A DNA stretch of 64,000 nucleotides from Paracoccus sp. (in: a-proteobacteria) (GCF_030538755.1 NZ_JAUNTJ010000004.1:152276-216275); one strand, 5' to 3'; shown: positions 9,048-18,826, numbered from the stretch's first letter. Translations and numbers: made by a program. Notes: a model not told the origin generated them from the letters alone.

Positions 9048-10313
9048 ATGGATCATTTCAACTATCAGGGCGGCGTCCTGTGCGCCGAGGATGTGCCGCT
9101 GACCCGCATCGCAGCCGAGGTGGGCACGCCGGTCTATGTGTATTCTGCGGCAACCCTGCGCCGTCACTTCGGGCTGTTCCGGCAGGCGCTGGACTGGACC
9201 GATCATCTGGTCTGCTTTGCGGTCAAGGCGAACAGCAATCTGGCCGTGCTGAAGCTGATGGGCGATCTGGGCGCAGGCATGGATGTTGTATCAGGCGGCG
9301 AATATGCGCGGGCGCGGGCCGCCGGTGTTCCCGGTGATCGGATCGTGTTTTCTGGCGTCGGCAAAACCGTGGCGGAAATGCGGCAGGCGCTGGAAGGCGG
9401 CATCCGGCAGTTCAACGTCGAATCCGAACCCGAGCTGCACGCCCTGTCGCAACTGGCCGATTCGATGGGCGTCACCGCCCCCGTCGCCATCCGGATAAAC
9501 CCTGATGTGGACGCAAAAACGCATGAAAAGATCGCCACCGGCAAATCGGAAAACAAGTTCGGCATTCCGATTGCCCGCGCGCGTCAGGTCTATGCCGAGG
9601 CCGCGTCTCTGCCCGGTATCTCGGTCGTGGGCGTCGATATGCATATCGGCAGCCAGTTGACCGATCTGGAGCCGTTTCGTCAGGCCTATACGAAAATGGC
9701 CGGGCTGGTGCGGGCGCTGCGGGCCGATGGCCATGCCATCACCCGGCTGGACATGGGCGGCGGCCTTGGCATCCCCTATCGGCGCGATAACAGTGCCCCG
9801 CCTTTGCCAATCGAATATGGTCAGGTGATCCGCGACACCGTGGGCGATCTTGGCTGCGAGATCGAGATCGAGCCGGGCCGCAACATCGTCGGCAATGCCG
9901 GTATCCTGCTGACCTCGGTTATCTATGTGAAAGAGGGCGAGGGCCGCAATTTTCTGATCGTTGACGCCGCCATGAACGATCTGCTGCGCCCTGCCATGTA
10001 TGGCGCGCATCACGACATCGTGCCGGTGCGGGAGCCGCTGCCGGGCACCGAGGTGCAGCCCTTTGATGTGGTTGGTCCGGTCTGCGAAACCGGCGACACC
10101 TTTCAGAAGGGCACACAACTGCCCGCTTTGGCTGCGGGCGATCTGGTCGCCTTTCGATCGGCCGGGGCCTATGGCGCGGTGATGGCTTCGGAATATAACA
10201 CCCGTCCGCTGGTGCCCGAGGTTCTGGTGCAAGACGATCACTTCGCCGTCATCCGGGCACGCCCGACGGTTGAGGAAATCCTGAACCGCGATACCATCCC
10301 GGAATGGTTATAG
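9048..10313 (+). CDS. lysA: diaminopimelate decarboxylase
   Basis: PLP enzyme converting meso-diaminopimelate to lysine, the final lysine step. 421 residues, normal length. The PLP lysine is Lys60 in CFAVKANSN; HIGSQ (near residue 200), GGGLGIPY, EPGRNIVGNAG and the substrate motif GPVCETGDTF are all present. It follows the small lipoprotein by 3 bases, so the two are co-transcribed. The 3' end overlaps the open frame of the DUF4175 gene by 10 bases. dapE, which acts earlier in the same pathway, lies 5 kb to the right. Confidence 0.97.
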   Translation: MDHFNYQGGVLCAEDVPLTRIAAEVGTPVYVYSAATLRRHFGLFRQALDWTDHLVCFAVKANSNLAVLKLMGDLGAGMDVVSGGEYARARAAGVPGDRIVFSGVGKTVAEMRQALEGGIRQFNVESEPELHALSQLADSMGVTAPVAIRINPDVDAKTHEKIATGKSENKFGIPIARARQVYAEAASLPGISVVGVDMHIGSQLTDLEPFRQAYTKMAGLVRALRADGHAITRLDMGGGLGIPYRRDNSAPPLPIEYGQVIRDTVGDLGCEIEIEPGRNIVGNAGILLTSVIYVKEGEGRNFLIVDAAMNDLLRPAMYGAHHDIVPVREPLPGTEVQPFDVVGPVCETGDTFQKGTQLPALAAGDLVAFRSAGAYGAVMASEYNTRPLVPEVLVQDDHFAVIRARPTVEEILNRDTIPEWL

Positions 10314-12841
10314 GTCGGTTCCGGTCTGCGCGGTCAGAACCGGGGGTTTTCCACCCCCGGACCCCCGAGGATATTTCCGGACCAAAGATCAGGCGCGCGC
10401 TGGCTCTGACCCGCTGGGGCATGGTGTGGGAACAGGTGGCGCGGGCGTTCTGGCCGTTGTTCGTGATCCTGTCGCTGTGGCTGGCGCTGCTGGCGCTTGG
10501 GGCGGTGGCCCTGGTGCCTGCGCCCGTGCTGCCGTGGCTGTTCGGGGCCATGCTGATCGCGGCGCTGGTGGCTGCGGTGCGCGGCGGGATGCGCTGGCGG
10601 CGCATTACCGGGGCCGAGGCTGCGGCGCGCGTGGATGCGGCTCTGCCGGGGCGGCCGCTGGCTGCGCTGGCCGATCATGCCGCCTTGGGGGGCGAAGGCG
10701 ATTTGTGGCGCGCGCATCTGGCGCAGATGGCGGCGCAGGCGGCGCAGGCGCGGGCGGTGCCGCCGGATGCCGGGCTGCGCCACCGCGATCCCTTTGCGCT
10801 GCGGCTGGCTGCCCTTGTGGCACTGGTCATGGCGGTGTTGTTTGGTGGCGTGGGGCAGATCGGTCAGGGCATGTCGGCCATCGCCGCCACCTTGCGCCTG
10901 CCCGATGAGCGCGGCGATACGGCCCCGGCTGCCCCCTCGTGGGAAGGCTGGGCCGAGCCGCCCGCCTATACCCGCCGCCCGGCGCTGTATCTGAACGCGC
11001 TGCCCGAGGGCGAGCCGTTGATTCTGCCCAAGGGCAGCGAAGTGACCTTCCGCCTGTATGGCCAGGGCATTGCGCTGGATCAGACCATCGGTCCCACCCG
11101 CGGCGATGATCCGCTGGCCCCCGGTTTTCGCGCTGAACAGTCGGGTCAGATCACCGTTTCCGGCCGCCGTTTCGATGTGACCGTGCAGCCGGATGACGCG
11201 CCGGTGATCCGCGCGGGCGCGCAGCCGCTGCGCCGGGCCGATGGCCGCATGGCGCAGGAATTTCAGGCCGAGGATGACTTTGGCATCACCGAGGGCGCTG
11301 CTGAAATCGCCCTGAATCTGGCCGCCGTGGACCGCCGCTATGGGCTGACGATTGCGCCCGAGCCGCGCGACGCTCTGGCGCTGCCCCTGCCCGTGCCGCG
11401 CGGCGACACCCGGCAGATCACCGGCACGCTGACCGAGGATCTGGCCCGCCATCCATGGGCTAATATGCCCGTCACCATCACTCTGCGCGCCACGGATGGC
11501 ATCGGCCAGACCGGCGACAGTGGTCCGGCGCAGGTGATCCTGCCGGGGCGGCGCTTTTTCGATCCGCTGGCGGCGGCGCTGATCGAAACCCGGCGCGATC
11601 TGCTGTGGTCGCGCGACAATGCCGGGCGCAGCGCCGAAATTCTGCGGGCGATGACGTGGCAGCCCGAAGGCTTTGTCGAACCCGAATTATATCAGGAACT
11701 GCGCGCCGCCGCCGGTCTGCTGGAACAGGGCACCCTGTCCCCCGAGGCGCGCGACACCCTGGCCGAAGCCTTGTGGCAGGCCGCCGTTCAGCTTGAGGAT
11801 GGCGGCCTTGCCGATGCGCTGGACCGGATGCGCCGCGCGCAGGAACGCCTGTCCGAAGCGATCCGGCAGGGGGCCAGCCCCGACGAAATCCAGCGCCTGA
11901 TGGATGAACTGAAAGAGGCAACCGACGCCTACACCCGGATGCTGGCTGAACAGGGCGAAGACCCGGCGGCGCGGTTCGACCGCAGCCCACAGCAGGGCCA
12001 GCAGATCACCGGCGATCAGATTCAGCAGATGATGGACGAGATCCAGCGCCTCATGAACGAGGGTCGGATGGCCGAAGCCCAGCAATTGCTGGACCAGTTC
12101 AACCGCATGATGGAGAATTTGCAGGTCCGTCAGTCGCAGGGCGGCGAGGGGCAGGATGGCCAGCCCGGTGGGCAGCCGATGAACCGGCTGGCCGACACAT
12201 TGCGCCAGCAGCAGGAACTGTCGGATCAGGCGTTCCGCGAAATGCAGCGCCGCTTTGGTGGTCAGCAGGGGCAACAAGGCGATGCCGGCGAAATGGCCGA
12301 CCGGCAGCAAAGCCTGCGCGAAGAACTGGGCCAGCAGCGCGGGCTGATGCCCGGTCAGGGATCACCGCAGGGCGATGCCGCGCGCCGGGCGCTGGATCAG
12401 GCAGGCCGCGCGATGGAGCAGGCCGAACAGGCGCTGCGCGACGGCGACATGTCCGGCGCGATGGAACAACAGGCCGACGCCATCCAATCCATGCGCGAAG
12501 GGATGCGCGCCCTTGGCGACCTGATGCGCCCCGAAGGCCAGCAGGCGCAGCAGGGCCAGCAGGGCGACGGTGCCCAAGGCCAGCAACCCGATGGCCCCGC
12601 AGGCACCCGCCCCGGCAATCAGACCGGCGCGATCCCACCGGGACAACAGATGCTGGACCCCTTGGGCCGCAACCTGTCGGGCGGCGGGCGCAATATCACC
12701 ACCGGCGACCCCTTGGCCGAAGGCGCCGACCCAACCCGCCGCGCCCGCGACCTGCTGGACGAAATCCGCCGCCGCAGCGGCCAACTGACCCGCCCCGAGG
12801 ATGAGCGCAACTATCTGGGGCGGCTGCTGGAACGGTTTTAG
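10304..12841 (+). CDS. DUF4175 / TIGR02302-type membrane protein
   Basis: 845 codons from the first ATG, which overlaps lysA. The first 35 or so codons run through a copy of the intergenic repeat and look non-coding; the family-like sequence begins about LTRWGMVWEQVARAFWPL, so translation may start at the ATG at 10421 (806 residues). Neither start has a clear ribosome site. Two membrane segments follow at once (about residues 50-90), a third near 170-190. The middle is a long extracytoplasmic region with PPAYTRRP and DDFGITEG blocks, then helical QQLMDEI-type repeats, and a C-terminal part very rich in Gln, Gly, Met and Asp. Function of the family is unknown; the position after lysA is typical of Rhodobacterales. 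Confidence 0.85.
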   Translation: MVIGRFRSARSEPGVFHPRTPEDISGPKIRRALALTRWGMVWEQVARAFWPLFVILSLWLALLALGAVALVPAPVLPWLFGAMLIAALVAAVRGGMRWRRITGAEAAARVDAALPGRPLAALADHAALGGEGDLWRAHLAQMAAQAAQARAVPPDAGLRHRDPFALRLAALVALVMAVLFGGVGQIGQGMSAIAATLRLPDERGDTAPAAPSWEGWAEPPAYTRRPALYLNALPEGEPLILPKGSEVTFRLYGQGIALDQTIGPTRGDDPLAPGFRAEQSGQITVSGRRFDVTVQPDDAPVIRAGAQPLRRADGRMAQEFQAEDDFGITEGAAEIALNLAAVDRRYGLTIAPEPRDALALPLPVPRGDTRQITGTLTEDLARHPWANMPVTITLRATDGIGQTGDSGPAQVILPGRRFFDPLAAALIETRRDLLWSRDNAGRSAEILRAMTWQPEGFVEPELYQELRAAAGLLEQGTLSPEARDTLAEALWQAAVQLEDGGLADALDRMRRAQERLSEAIRQGASPDEIQRLMDELKEATDAYTRMLAEQGEDPAARFDRSPQQGQQITGDQIQQMMDEIQRLMNEGRMAEAQQLLDQFNRMMENLQVRQSQGGEGQDGQPGGQPMNRLADTLRQQQELSDQAFREMQRRFGGQQGQQGDAGEMADRQQSLREELGQQRGLMPGQGSPQGDAARRALDQAGRAMEQAEQALRDGDMSGAMEQQADAIQSMREGMRALGDLMRPEGQQAQQGQQGDGAQGQQPDGPAGTRPGNQTGAIPPGQQMLDPLGRNLSGGGRNITTGDPLAEGADPTRRARDLLDEIRRRSGQLTRPEDERNYLGRLLERF
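10340..10387 (+). repeat. intergenic repeat, hairpin version, at the 5' end of the DUF4175 frame
   Basis: CCGGGGG (10340-10346) pairs with CCCCCGG (10354-10360) across a 7-base loop, followed by ACCCCCGAGGATATTT and ACCAAAGA. The same order is found at 49932 and, inverted, at 27206. Here it lies inside the open frame that continues into the DUF4175 gene. Confidence 0.75.
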
Positions 12842-12916
12842 ACAGCAAGGGCATCACCCCGTGCCAACCACCACCCACTGTCACGCAAACACAAGCAGGC
12901 CACAGCCGCCCGCCGC

Positions 12917-12937
12917 TTCCTGTTTGCCCAAATACGC
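12917..12937 (-). repeat. intergenic repeat, short version
   Basis: One copy of the short repeat (core CCTGTTTGCCCAAATACG on the plus strand) in the 121-base gap between the DUF4175 gene and the 3' end of rnr. Nothing else was seen in this gap. Confidence 0.7.
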
Positions 12938-12962
12938 ATAGAACCGCGACGCGGGCGCAGGT

Positions 12963-15212
12963 TCAGCCGCGTTTGCGCCGCCGTTTTGCCGCGCGCTTCA
13001 CCTCGGCCAGACGGGCCTGCGTGGGTTTGCGGCGCATCGGGCCGCCTTTGCGACGGCCCTTTGGTCCCTGCGGGATGGCCTTGCCGTCCAGCTCCAGCAG
13101 TTCCAGCATCAGCCCGCCGGTGGTCGGAACGGCCTCGGTCAGGCGCACCAGAACCCGCTGGCCGATGCCGATTTCCACGCCGGTTTCCGACCCCATCAGC
13201 ACCTGCGCATCGGGGTCAAAGTGGAAATATTCCGCCCCGATCTCGCGGATTGGCAGCAGCCCGTCGGCCCCGGTTTCATCCAGCTTGACGAAGGCCCCGA
13301 ACCGCTGCACCCCGCTGATGCGGCCGGTCAGTTCGGTGCCCACCCGGTCGGCCAGATAGGCGGCCAGATAGCGGTCGGTGGTGTCGCGCTCGGCCTCCAT
13401 GCTGCGGCGTTCGGTGGCGCTGATGTGTTCGGCGGTTTCGGGCAGCCGTTCCATATCGCCGCCCGACAGCCCGTCATCGCCCCAGCCATGCGCCGTAATC
13501 AGCGCGCGATGCACGATCAGATCGGCATAACGCCGGATGGGCGAGGTGAAATGCGCGTAATGCGTCAGCGCCAGCCCGAAATGGCCATAGTTCTGCGGCG
13601 CATAATAGGCCTGCGTCATCGACCGCAAGGTGCTGATGTTAATCAACTCGTCAAAGTCAGACCCCTGAGCCTGCGCCAGCAGCCGGTTCAGATGGCTGGT
13701 TTGCAGCACCTGCCCCTTGGCCAGCACAAAGCCCGATGCCTGCGCCACCTCGCGCAGCGCGTCCAATTTGGCGGGGCTGGGTTCTTCGTGAACACGGAAC
13801 AGCAGGGGACGCTGGCGGCGGGTCAGTTCTTCGGCGGCGGCGACATTGGCCAGCACCATGAATTCCTCGATCAGCCGGTGCGCCTCGAAACGGTCCCGAA
13901 AGTTCACCGATTTCACCCGGCCATCCGGCGTCAGCTCGATGCGCCGTTCCGGCAGGTCAAGGTCCAGCGGCTGGCGGCGATCACGCGCCGATTTCAGCAG
14001 GCCATAGGCGTGCCACAAGGGCCGGATCACATCCTCCATCAAGGGCGCGGCCTGATCGTCGGGGTTGCCCTCCGCTGCCGCTTGCGCCTGTTCATAAGAC
14101 AGGCTGGCGCGACTGTTCATCATGGCGCGGTGAAAGCTGTGGCCGGTCTTGTTGCCCTGCGCATCCAGCCGCATTTTCACCGCAATCACCGGGCGATCCA
14201 CGCCCTCATGCAGCGAACACAGATCGCCCGACAGGATGTCGGGCAGCATCGGCACCACCCGGTCGGGGAAATAGGTCGAGTTGCCCCGCGTCCATGCCTC
14301 GCGGTCCAGCGAGCTGCCGGGGCGGACGTAATGCGCCACATCGGCAATAGCGACCCAGATCGTCGCACCACCATCATCCTCGATCATGGCGGCCACGGCA
14401 TCGTCATGGTCGCGGGCATCGGCGGGGTCGATGGTCATCAGCGGCAGGTCGCGCAGATCCATCCGACCGGCCATTGGCGCGGGTTGGGCGGCATCGGCCT
14501 CGGCTACAACGGCGTCGGGGAAATCATCAGGAATGCCGTGCTGGTGAATGGCGATCAGGCTGACCGCGCGCGGCGCGCCGGGATCGCCCAGCACTTCGGT
14601 CACGCGGGCCAGCGGCAGGCCAAGGCGGCCCTTGGGACCGATCTGCTCCGCCTCGACCAGCTCGCCGCCCTTGGCCCCCAGCGTGGCGTCGTCGCGCACG
14701 CGCCATTCCTTGTCGGCCCCCTTGTCGATGGGAACGATCCGCCCGCCCTCGGTTTCCTTGCGGAAAATACCCACAATCTTGTGCGGCGCGGTGCCGATGC
14801 GGCGGATCAGCCGGGCCTGATAGTGGTAATCCTCGCCCTGAACGGCGATCAGCCGGGCCAGCACACGTTCGCCCTTGCCCACGGCCCCGTCCGCCCCGCG
14901 CGGCAGAAACAGGATGCGGGGTTCCGGCCCCTCGCCCTGCCACTCCATCGGGCGCGCGAACAGGTCGCCGGCATCGTCAGGGCCGATGATCTGGATCACC
15001 GACACCGGCGGCAGGGTGTGGCCATCGTGATAATGGCGGCGCTTGCGTTCAAGCTGCCCCTCGGCCTCAAGCTCTTTCAGCAGGCGTTTCAGGTCGATGC
15101 GCGCGGCCCCCTTGATGCCGAAGGCCTTGGCGATGTCGCGCTTGGAACTGGCCTCGGGGTGTTCGGCCAGCCAATCCATGATTTCGCGTTTCGAGGGAAG
15201 ATGGTCGCTCAT
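12963..15212 (-). CDS. rnr: ribonuclease R
   Basis: Processive 3'-5' exoribonuclease that degrades structured RNA and takes part in rRNA quality control. 749 residues. An N-terminal winged-helix part (KREIMDWLAEHPEASSKRDI) and cold-shock-like domains precede the RNB catalytic domain, whose metal site is in LMTIDPADARDHDDAV with clustered Asp residues near residue 265; SYEQAQ and FTSPIRRYADL are also typical of the family. An S1 domain starts near GRISGVQRFGAFVKL, and the tail is Lys/Arg-rich, as in RNase R. The ATG at 15212 is the natural start. The GNAT gene lies 48 bases upstream on the same strand. Confidence 0.96.
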   Translation of the reverse strand: MSDHLPSKREIMDWLAEHPEASSKRDIAKAFGIKGAARIDLKRLLKELEAEGQLERKRRHYHDGHTLPPVSVIQIIGPDDAGDLFARPMEWQGEGPEPRILFLPRGADGAVGKGERVLARLIAVQGEDYHYQARLIRRIGTAPHKIVGIFRKETEGGRIVPIDKGADKEWRVRDDATLGAKGGELVEAEQIGPKGRLGLPLARVTEVLGDPGAPRAVSLIAIHQHGIPDDFPDAVVAEADAAQPAPMAGRMDLRDLPLMTIDPADARDHDDAVAAMIEDDGGATIWVAIADVAHYVRPGSSLDREAWTRGNSTYFPDRVVPMLPDILSGDLCSLHEGVDRPVIAVKMRLDAQGNKTGHSFHRAMMNSRASLSYEQAQAAAEGNPDDQAAPLMEDVIRPLWHAYGLLKSARDRRQPLDLDLPERRIELTPDGRVKSVNFRDRFEAHRLIEEFMVLANVAAAEELTRRQRPLLFRVHEEPSPAKLDALREVAQASGFVLAKGQVLQTSHLNRLLAQAQGSDFDELINISTLRSMTQAYYAPQNYGHFGLALTHYAHFTSPIRRYADLIVHRALITAHGWGDDGLSGGDMERLPETAEHISATERRSMEAERDTTDRYLAAYLADRVGTELTGRISGVQRFGAFVKLDETGADGLLPIREIGAEYFHFDPDAQVLMGSETGVEIGIGQRVLVRLTEAVPTTGGLMLELLELDGKAIPQGPKGRRKGGPMRRKPTQARLAEVKRAAKRRRKRG

Positions 15213-15260
15213 GCCCGCATCCTGTTTTGCGCGCGTGACCCGTTCACCCGCCGTTCCTGT

Positions 15261-15677
15261 TCACAGATCCCGCGCCATATCCCGGTGCGGAATGCCTGCG
15301 TCATCATAAATAGGACCATACGCCACAAAACCAAGTTTTTCGTAAAAACCGATCGCATGGGTCTGCGCCCCCAGTTTCGCGCGGGTGATGCCGGGCTGAT
15401 CGCGCAAGGCGTCCATCGCCGCCCGGATCAGCGCCGCGCCAAGGCCCGTGCCGCGCGCGCGGGCCAGCACACAGACGCGCCCGATCTTGCCGGTTTCGCC
15501 ATCCATCAGCAGCCGCGCCGTGCCAACCGGGCCGCTGTCATCATGGGCCAGCAGGTGAATGGCCGCGCCGTCCAGATCGTCCATCTCGTCGGCCTCGGGG
15601 ACGTTTTGCTCCTCGACGAACACGGCCCGGCGCAGGGCATGGCAGGCGGCCAGATTGTCGGTGATGTCGATCTTCAT
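15261..15677 (-). CDS. GNAT-family N-acetyltransferase
   Basis: 138 residues of one GNAT fold, transferring an acetyl group from acetyl-CoA to an unknown substrate. The acetyl-CoA loop is visible as [12 protein letters not shown] (about residues 73-84), preceded by the beta-4 segment [10 protein letters not shown] and followed by [20 protein letters not shown], the usual C-terminal strand and helix. The best match by memory is the ElaA/YjcF-like type with [19 protein letters not shown] near the N-terminus. Its start overlaps the dapE stop by 4 bases (ATGA), so it is translated with dapE. Confidence 0.88.
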   Translation of the reverse strand: MKIDITDNLAACHALRRAVFVEEQNVPEADEMDDLDGAAIHLLAHDDSGPVGTARLLMDGETGKIGRVCVLARARGTGLGAALIRAAMDALRDQPGITRAKLGAQTHAIGFYEKLGFVAYGPIYDDAGIPHRDMARDL

Positions 15678-16810
15678 GCGAAATAATCCTGCAAAATGCG
15701 GCGATAAACACGGGTCAGCGCGCGGATTTCATCAGCCGGAACCCGTTCGTCCACCTGATGCATGAACCGCCCGACAAGGCCGAACTCCACCACCGGACAA
15801 TGATCCTTGATAAACCGCGCATCCGACGTGCCGCCGCTGGTGGACAGCACCGGGTCCAGCCCGGTTTCCGCCCGCACCACGCCGCGCACCAGATCGACAA
15901 AGGCACCGGGCGCGGTCAGAAAGGCATCGCCGCTGACCTCGGCCGACAGGTGCAGCGCCACGCCGGTTTCCGTTGCCACGGCCTGCGCGCGGGCGGTCAG
16001 ATCGGCGATCAGGCTGTCGCCCGTGTGCAGGTCGTTAAAGCGGATATTGACCACCGCCGTCGCCGTTTGCGGAATCACGTTCGACGCCGGATTGCCACAG
16101 TCGATGCTGGTGATTTGCAGCCCCGAAGGGTCGAAATGCGCCGTGCCCTGATCCAGCGGGCTGGCGGTCAGATCGCTCAGATACCGGGTCAGCGCGTGCA
16201 GCGGGTTCCTGGCCCGGTGCGGATAGGCGGCGTGCCCCTGCACCCCGGTCGCGGTGATCCGAAACGTGACCGAGCCGCGCCGCCCGATCTTTATCATCTC
16301 GCCAAATGTTTCGGGGTTCGACGGCTCGCCCACGATGCAGGCGTCCATCCGCTCGCCATTCTCGTCCATCCAGTCCAGCAAGGCGCGGGTGCCGTCGCGG
16401 CCCGGCCCCTCCTCGTCGCCGGTGATGGTCAGGATCACCGCGCCATCGGGCGGCGTTTCGCGCACGAAATCCATCGCCGCGCAGACAAAAGCGGCAATGC
16501 CGGATTTCATATCGGTCGCGCCGCGGCCCCAGATCACGCCGTCCTCGATATGGCCGGAAAACGGCGGATGCGTCCACGATCCCAGATCGCCGGGCGGCAC
16601 CACATCGGTATGCCCGTTGAAGCCCAGACTCCGCGCCCCCCGCTCGCCCCAGCGGGCAAACAGGTTCGGCACCCCGCCCCGGTCCACGCGACAACAGGTG
16701 AACCCCGCCCCGGTCAGCAGATCGGCCAACAACACCAGCGCGCCGCCTTCCTCGGGCGTGACCGAGGGGCAGCGGATCAGGCGGGCGGTCAGCTCGGCGG
16801 GGTCGGTCAT
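15674..16810 (-). CDS. dapE: succinyl-diaminopimelate desuccinylase
   Basis: Zn-dependent M20-family hydrolase releasing succinate from N-succinyl-LL-diaminopimelate, in the lysine and peptidoglycan pathway. 378 residues, as expected. Metal and catalytic residues are seen: His67 and Asp69 in [10 protein letters not shown], Asp100 in [10 protein letters not shown], and Glu133-Glu134 in TGDEEGPG. Late motifs [12 protein letters not shown] and [10 protein letters not shown] are characteristic of DapE. The 58-codon open frame upstream ends one base before this start; the GNAT gene overlaps the stop by 4 bases. The three appear to be one transcript. Confidence 0.96.
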   Translation of the reverse strand: MTDPAELTARLIRCPSVTPEEGGALVLLADLLTGAGFTCCRVDRGGVPNLFARWGERGARSLGFNGHTDVVPPGDLGSWTHPPFSGHIEDGVIWGRGATDMKSGIAAFVCAAMDFVRETPPDGAVILTITGDEEGPGRDGTRALLDWMDENGERMDACIVGEPSNPETFGEMIKIGRRGSVTFRITATGVQGHAAYPHRARNPLHALTRYLSDLTASPLDQGTAHFDPSGLQITSIDCGNPASNVIPQTATAVVNIRFNDLHTGDSLIADLTARAQAVATETGVALHLSAEVSGDAFLTAPGAFVDLVRGVVRAETGLDPVLSTSGGTSDARFIKDHCPVVEFGLVGRFMHQVDERVPADEIRALTRVYRRILQDYFA

Positions 16811-16811
16811 C

Positions 16812-16988
16812 TCATATCCCTAATTGCAATGCACGGCGGATCAGGTTGCCGCCACTCGGAACCAGCAGCACCCGCATCCAGCGCCGAAACTGCACCACAT
16901 CCAGCCGGTCCTGCAAGGCAAACCCCAATCGCAGCCCGAACATACCCGCCACGCTATCGCCGCATAGGGCAAAAGCAACCGCCTGCAT
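16812..16988 (-). CDS. possible small protein (58 aa) coupled to dapE
   Basis: An open frame whose stop lies one base before the dapE start. The sequence ends [24 protein letters not shown]: amphipathic, Leu/Arg-rich, and plausible as real protein. Upstream of 16988 the frame continues but runs through a copy of the intergenic repeat, so the start must be at 16988 or a later ATG (16943). No good ribosome site was found at either. Not recognised as a known family. It could instead be a leader of the dapE transcript. Confidence 0.45.
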   Translation of the reverse strand: MQAVAFALCGDSVAGMFGLRLGFALQDRLDVVQFRRWMRVLLVPSGGNLIRRALQLGI

Positions 16989-17007
16989 TCCGGCACAACG
17001 CACAGGC

Positions 17008-17028
17008 TTCCTGTTTGCCCAAATACGC
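17008..17028 (-). repeat. intergenic repeat, short version
   Basis: A single copy of the short repeat, in the 149-base divergent gap between the dapE operon and mcd. This gap has to hold promoters for both directions; TCTTTATTAACG (17060-17071) is its most AT-rich part. Confidence 0.7.
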
Positions 17029-17137
17029 ATGCGACAGCGCAATCGGCGCGACATTTTCAGTCTTTATTAACGTCCGTCACGCATTATCATTGCGCTGCAT
17101 TTGCGAAAGCCCTAGACATGCTGCAACGCCGAAACGG

Positions 17138-18754
17138 ATGGATTCGATGAAAGACATGCCCGCACAGACCACCGCCGTCATCGCCGAACTGGAAGATTTG
17201 CAAGCCCGCGCCAAAACCGCCGTGCTGGCGCTGGTCGCCCCCGATGGCAAGGTCGATGCAGCGGCGCTGGAAACGCATCAGCGCGCCGCACATGCACTGT
17301 CGTGGCTGGCAACCTATGTGGAATCGCTGCGGCAACTGGCGGCATGGGCAGACCGGGTGCAGGGCGAAACCGAGGGGCTGATCCTCCAGATCGGCTTTGG
17401 CGAATACCTGTCGCAGATCGCCGGCGGCATCCCGATGAGCCAGACGGAATTTGCCCGCCTGTCGGATATGGGCGTCGAATGGCACCCTTCGGATGCGGCA
17501 ACGGCGCTGATGGCGGGCAACACACCGCAGGCGCGGGCGCGGCTGGCAGCGATCATCGCCGACAATCCCGGCGCAGCCACCATCGGCAAAACCGGGCTGG
17601 ACGAGGATCTGGAAATGATCCGCGACCAGTTCCGCCGCTGGGCCGATGACAAGGTGGTGCCCCACGCCCACGACTGGCACATGCGCGATGAACTGATCCC
17701 CATGGAAATCATTTCCGAACTGGCGGAACTGGGCGTCTTTGGCCTGACCATCCCCGAGGAATTCGGCGGTCTCGGCCTGTCCAAGGCCAGCATGGTCGTG
17801 GTCAGCGAAGAATTGTCGCGCGCCTATATCGGCGTCGGCAGTCTTGGCACCCGGTCGGAAATCGCCGCCGAACTGATTATCTGCGGCGGCACCGAGGCGC
17901 AAAAGGAACAGTGGCTGCCGAAGCTGGCCAGCGGGGAAATTCTGCCGACGGCCGTGTTCACCGAACCCAACACCGGGTCCGACCTCGGCAGCCTGCGCAG
18001 CCGCGCGGTGCGCGATGGCGACACCTGGAAAATCACCGGCAACAAGACCTGGATCACCCATGCCGCCCGCACTCATGTGATGACCCTGCTGGCCCGGACC
18101 GAGCCGGAAACCGACGACTGGCGCGGGCTGTCGATGTTTCTGGCCGAAAAGATGCCGGGCACCGACACCGACCCCTTCCCCACCCCCGGCATGACCGGCG
18201 GCGAGATCGAGGTTCTGGGCTATCGCGGCATGAAGGAATACGAGCTTGGCTTTGACGGGTTCGAGGTCAAGGGCGACAACCTGCTGGGTGGCGTCACCGG
18301 CCAGGGCTTCAAACAGTTGATGCAGACCTTTGAATCGGCGCGGATTCAGACGGCGGCGCGGGCGATTGGCGTGGCGCAGAACGCGCTGGAACTGGGGCTG
18401 CAATACGCGCTGGACCGCAAGCAATTCGGCAAGGCGCTGATGAATTTCCCCCGCGTGGCCGACAAGCTGGCCCTGTCGGCGGTGGAAATCATGATCGCGC
18501 GGCATCTGACCTATTTCAGTGCGTGGCAGAAAGACCACGGCAACCGCTGCGATCTCGAGGCGGGGATGGCGAAACTGCTGGGCGCGCGCGTGGCCTGGGC
18601 GGCGGCGGATAACGCCCTGCAAATCCACGGCGGCAACGGCTTTGCACTGGAATATCAGATCAGCCGGGTTTTGTGCGATGCCCGTATTCTGAACATCTTT
18701 GAGGGTGCCGCGGAAATTCAGGCACAGGTGATCGCCCGGCGTCTGCTGGGCTGA
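17138..18754 (+). CDS. mcd: (2S)-methylsuccinyl-CoA dehydrogenase
   Basis: FAD enzyme of the ethylmalonyl-CoA pathway, oxidising (2S)-methylsuccinyl-CoA to mesaconyl-CoA and passing electrons to ETF. 538 residues from the ATG at 17138 (a second ATG lies at 17147). The acyl-CoA dehydrogenase core starts only near residue 150, after an N-terminal extension of about 140 residues; this extension and the overall length of about 540 set Mcd apart from ordinary acyl-CoA dehydrogenases of about 390. Core motifs are PEEFGGLGLSKASMVVVSEE, TEPNTGSDLGSLR, GNKTWITHA, FESARIQTAARAIGVAQ, DRKQFGKAL and QIHGGNGFA..Y.ISR. The upstream part of the long open frame, antisense to dapE, is not coding. The other pathway genes are not in the window. 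Confidence 0.9.
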   Translation: MDSMKDMPAQTTAVIAELEDLQARAKTAVLALVAPDGKVDAAALETHQRAAHALSWLATYVESLRQLAAWADRVQGETEGLILQIGFGEYLSQIAGGIPMSQTEFARLSDMGVEWHPSDAATALMAGNTPQARARLAAIIADNPGAATIGKTGLDEDLEMIRDQFRRWADDKVVPHAHDWHMRDELIPMEIISELAELGVFGLTIPEEFGGLGLSKASMVVVSEELSRAYIGVGSLGTRSEIAAELIICGGTEAQKEQWLPKLASGEILPTAVFTEPNTGSDLGSLRSRAVRDGDTWKITGNKTWITHAARTHVMTLLARTEPETDDWRGLSMFLAEKMPGTDTDPFPTPGMTGGEIEVLGYRGMKEYELGFDGFEVKGDNLLGGVTGQGFKQLMQTFESARIQTAARAIGVAQNALELGLQYALDRKQFGKALMNFPRVADKLALSAVEIMIARHLTYFSAWQKDHGNRCDLEAGMAKLLGARVAWAAADNALQIHGGNGFALEYQISRVLCDARILNIFEGAAEIQAQVIARRLLG

Positions 18755-18773
18755 GAGGGGCGCGCCCCAAGGC

Positions 18774-18826
18774 GGGGGGCTTCGCGCCCCCCGGACCCCC
18801 TGCGGCGTATTTGTTGCAAACAGGAA
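18774..18826 (+). repeat. intergenic repeat, combined version, possible terminator of mcd
   Basis: GGGGGGC (18774-18780) pairs with GCCCCCC (18786-18792), followed by GGACCCCC and then the short repeat with TGTT in place of TGGG (18805-18826). This locus links the hairpin version and the short version of the repeat family. It begins 20 bases after the mcd stop. Confidence 0.7.

Noticed and set aside
13221-15686. 821-codon plus-strand frame
   Set aside because: Mirror frame of rnr and the GNAT gene, with the biased composition of a shadow frame.
15758-17137. Long plus-strand frame joined to mcd
   Set aside because: Antisense to dapE and without recognisable motifs; the acyl-CoA dehydrogenase-type protein begins at 17138.
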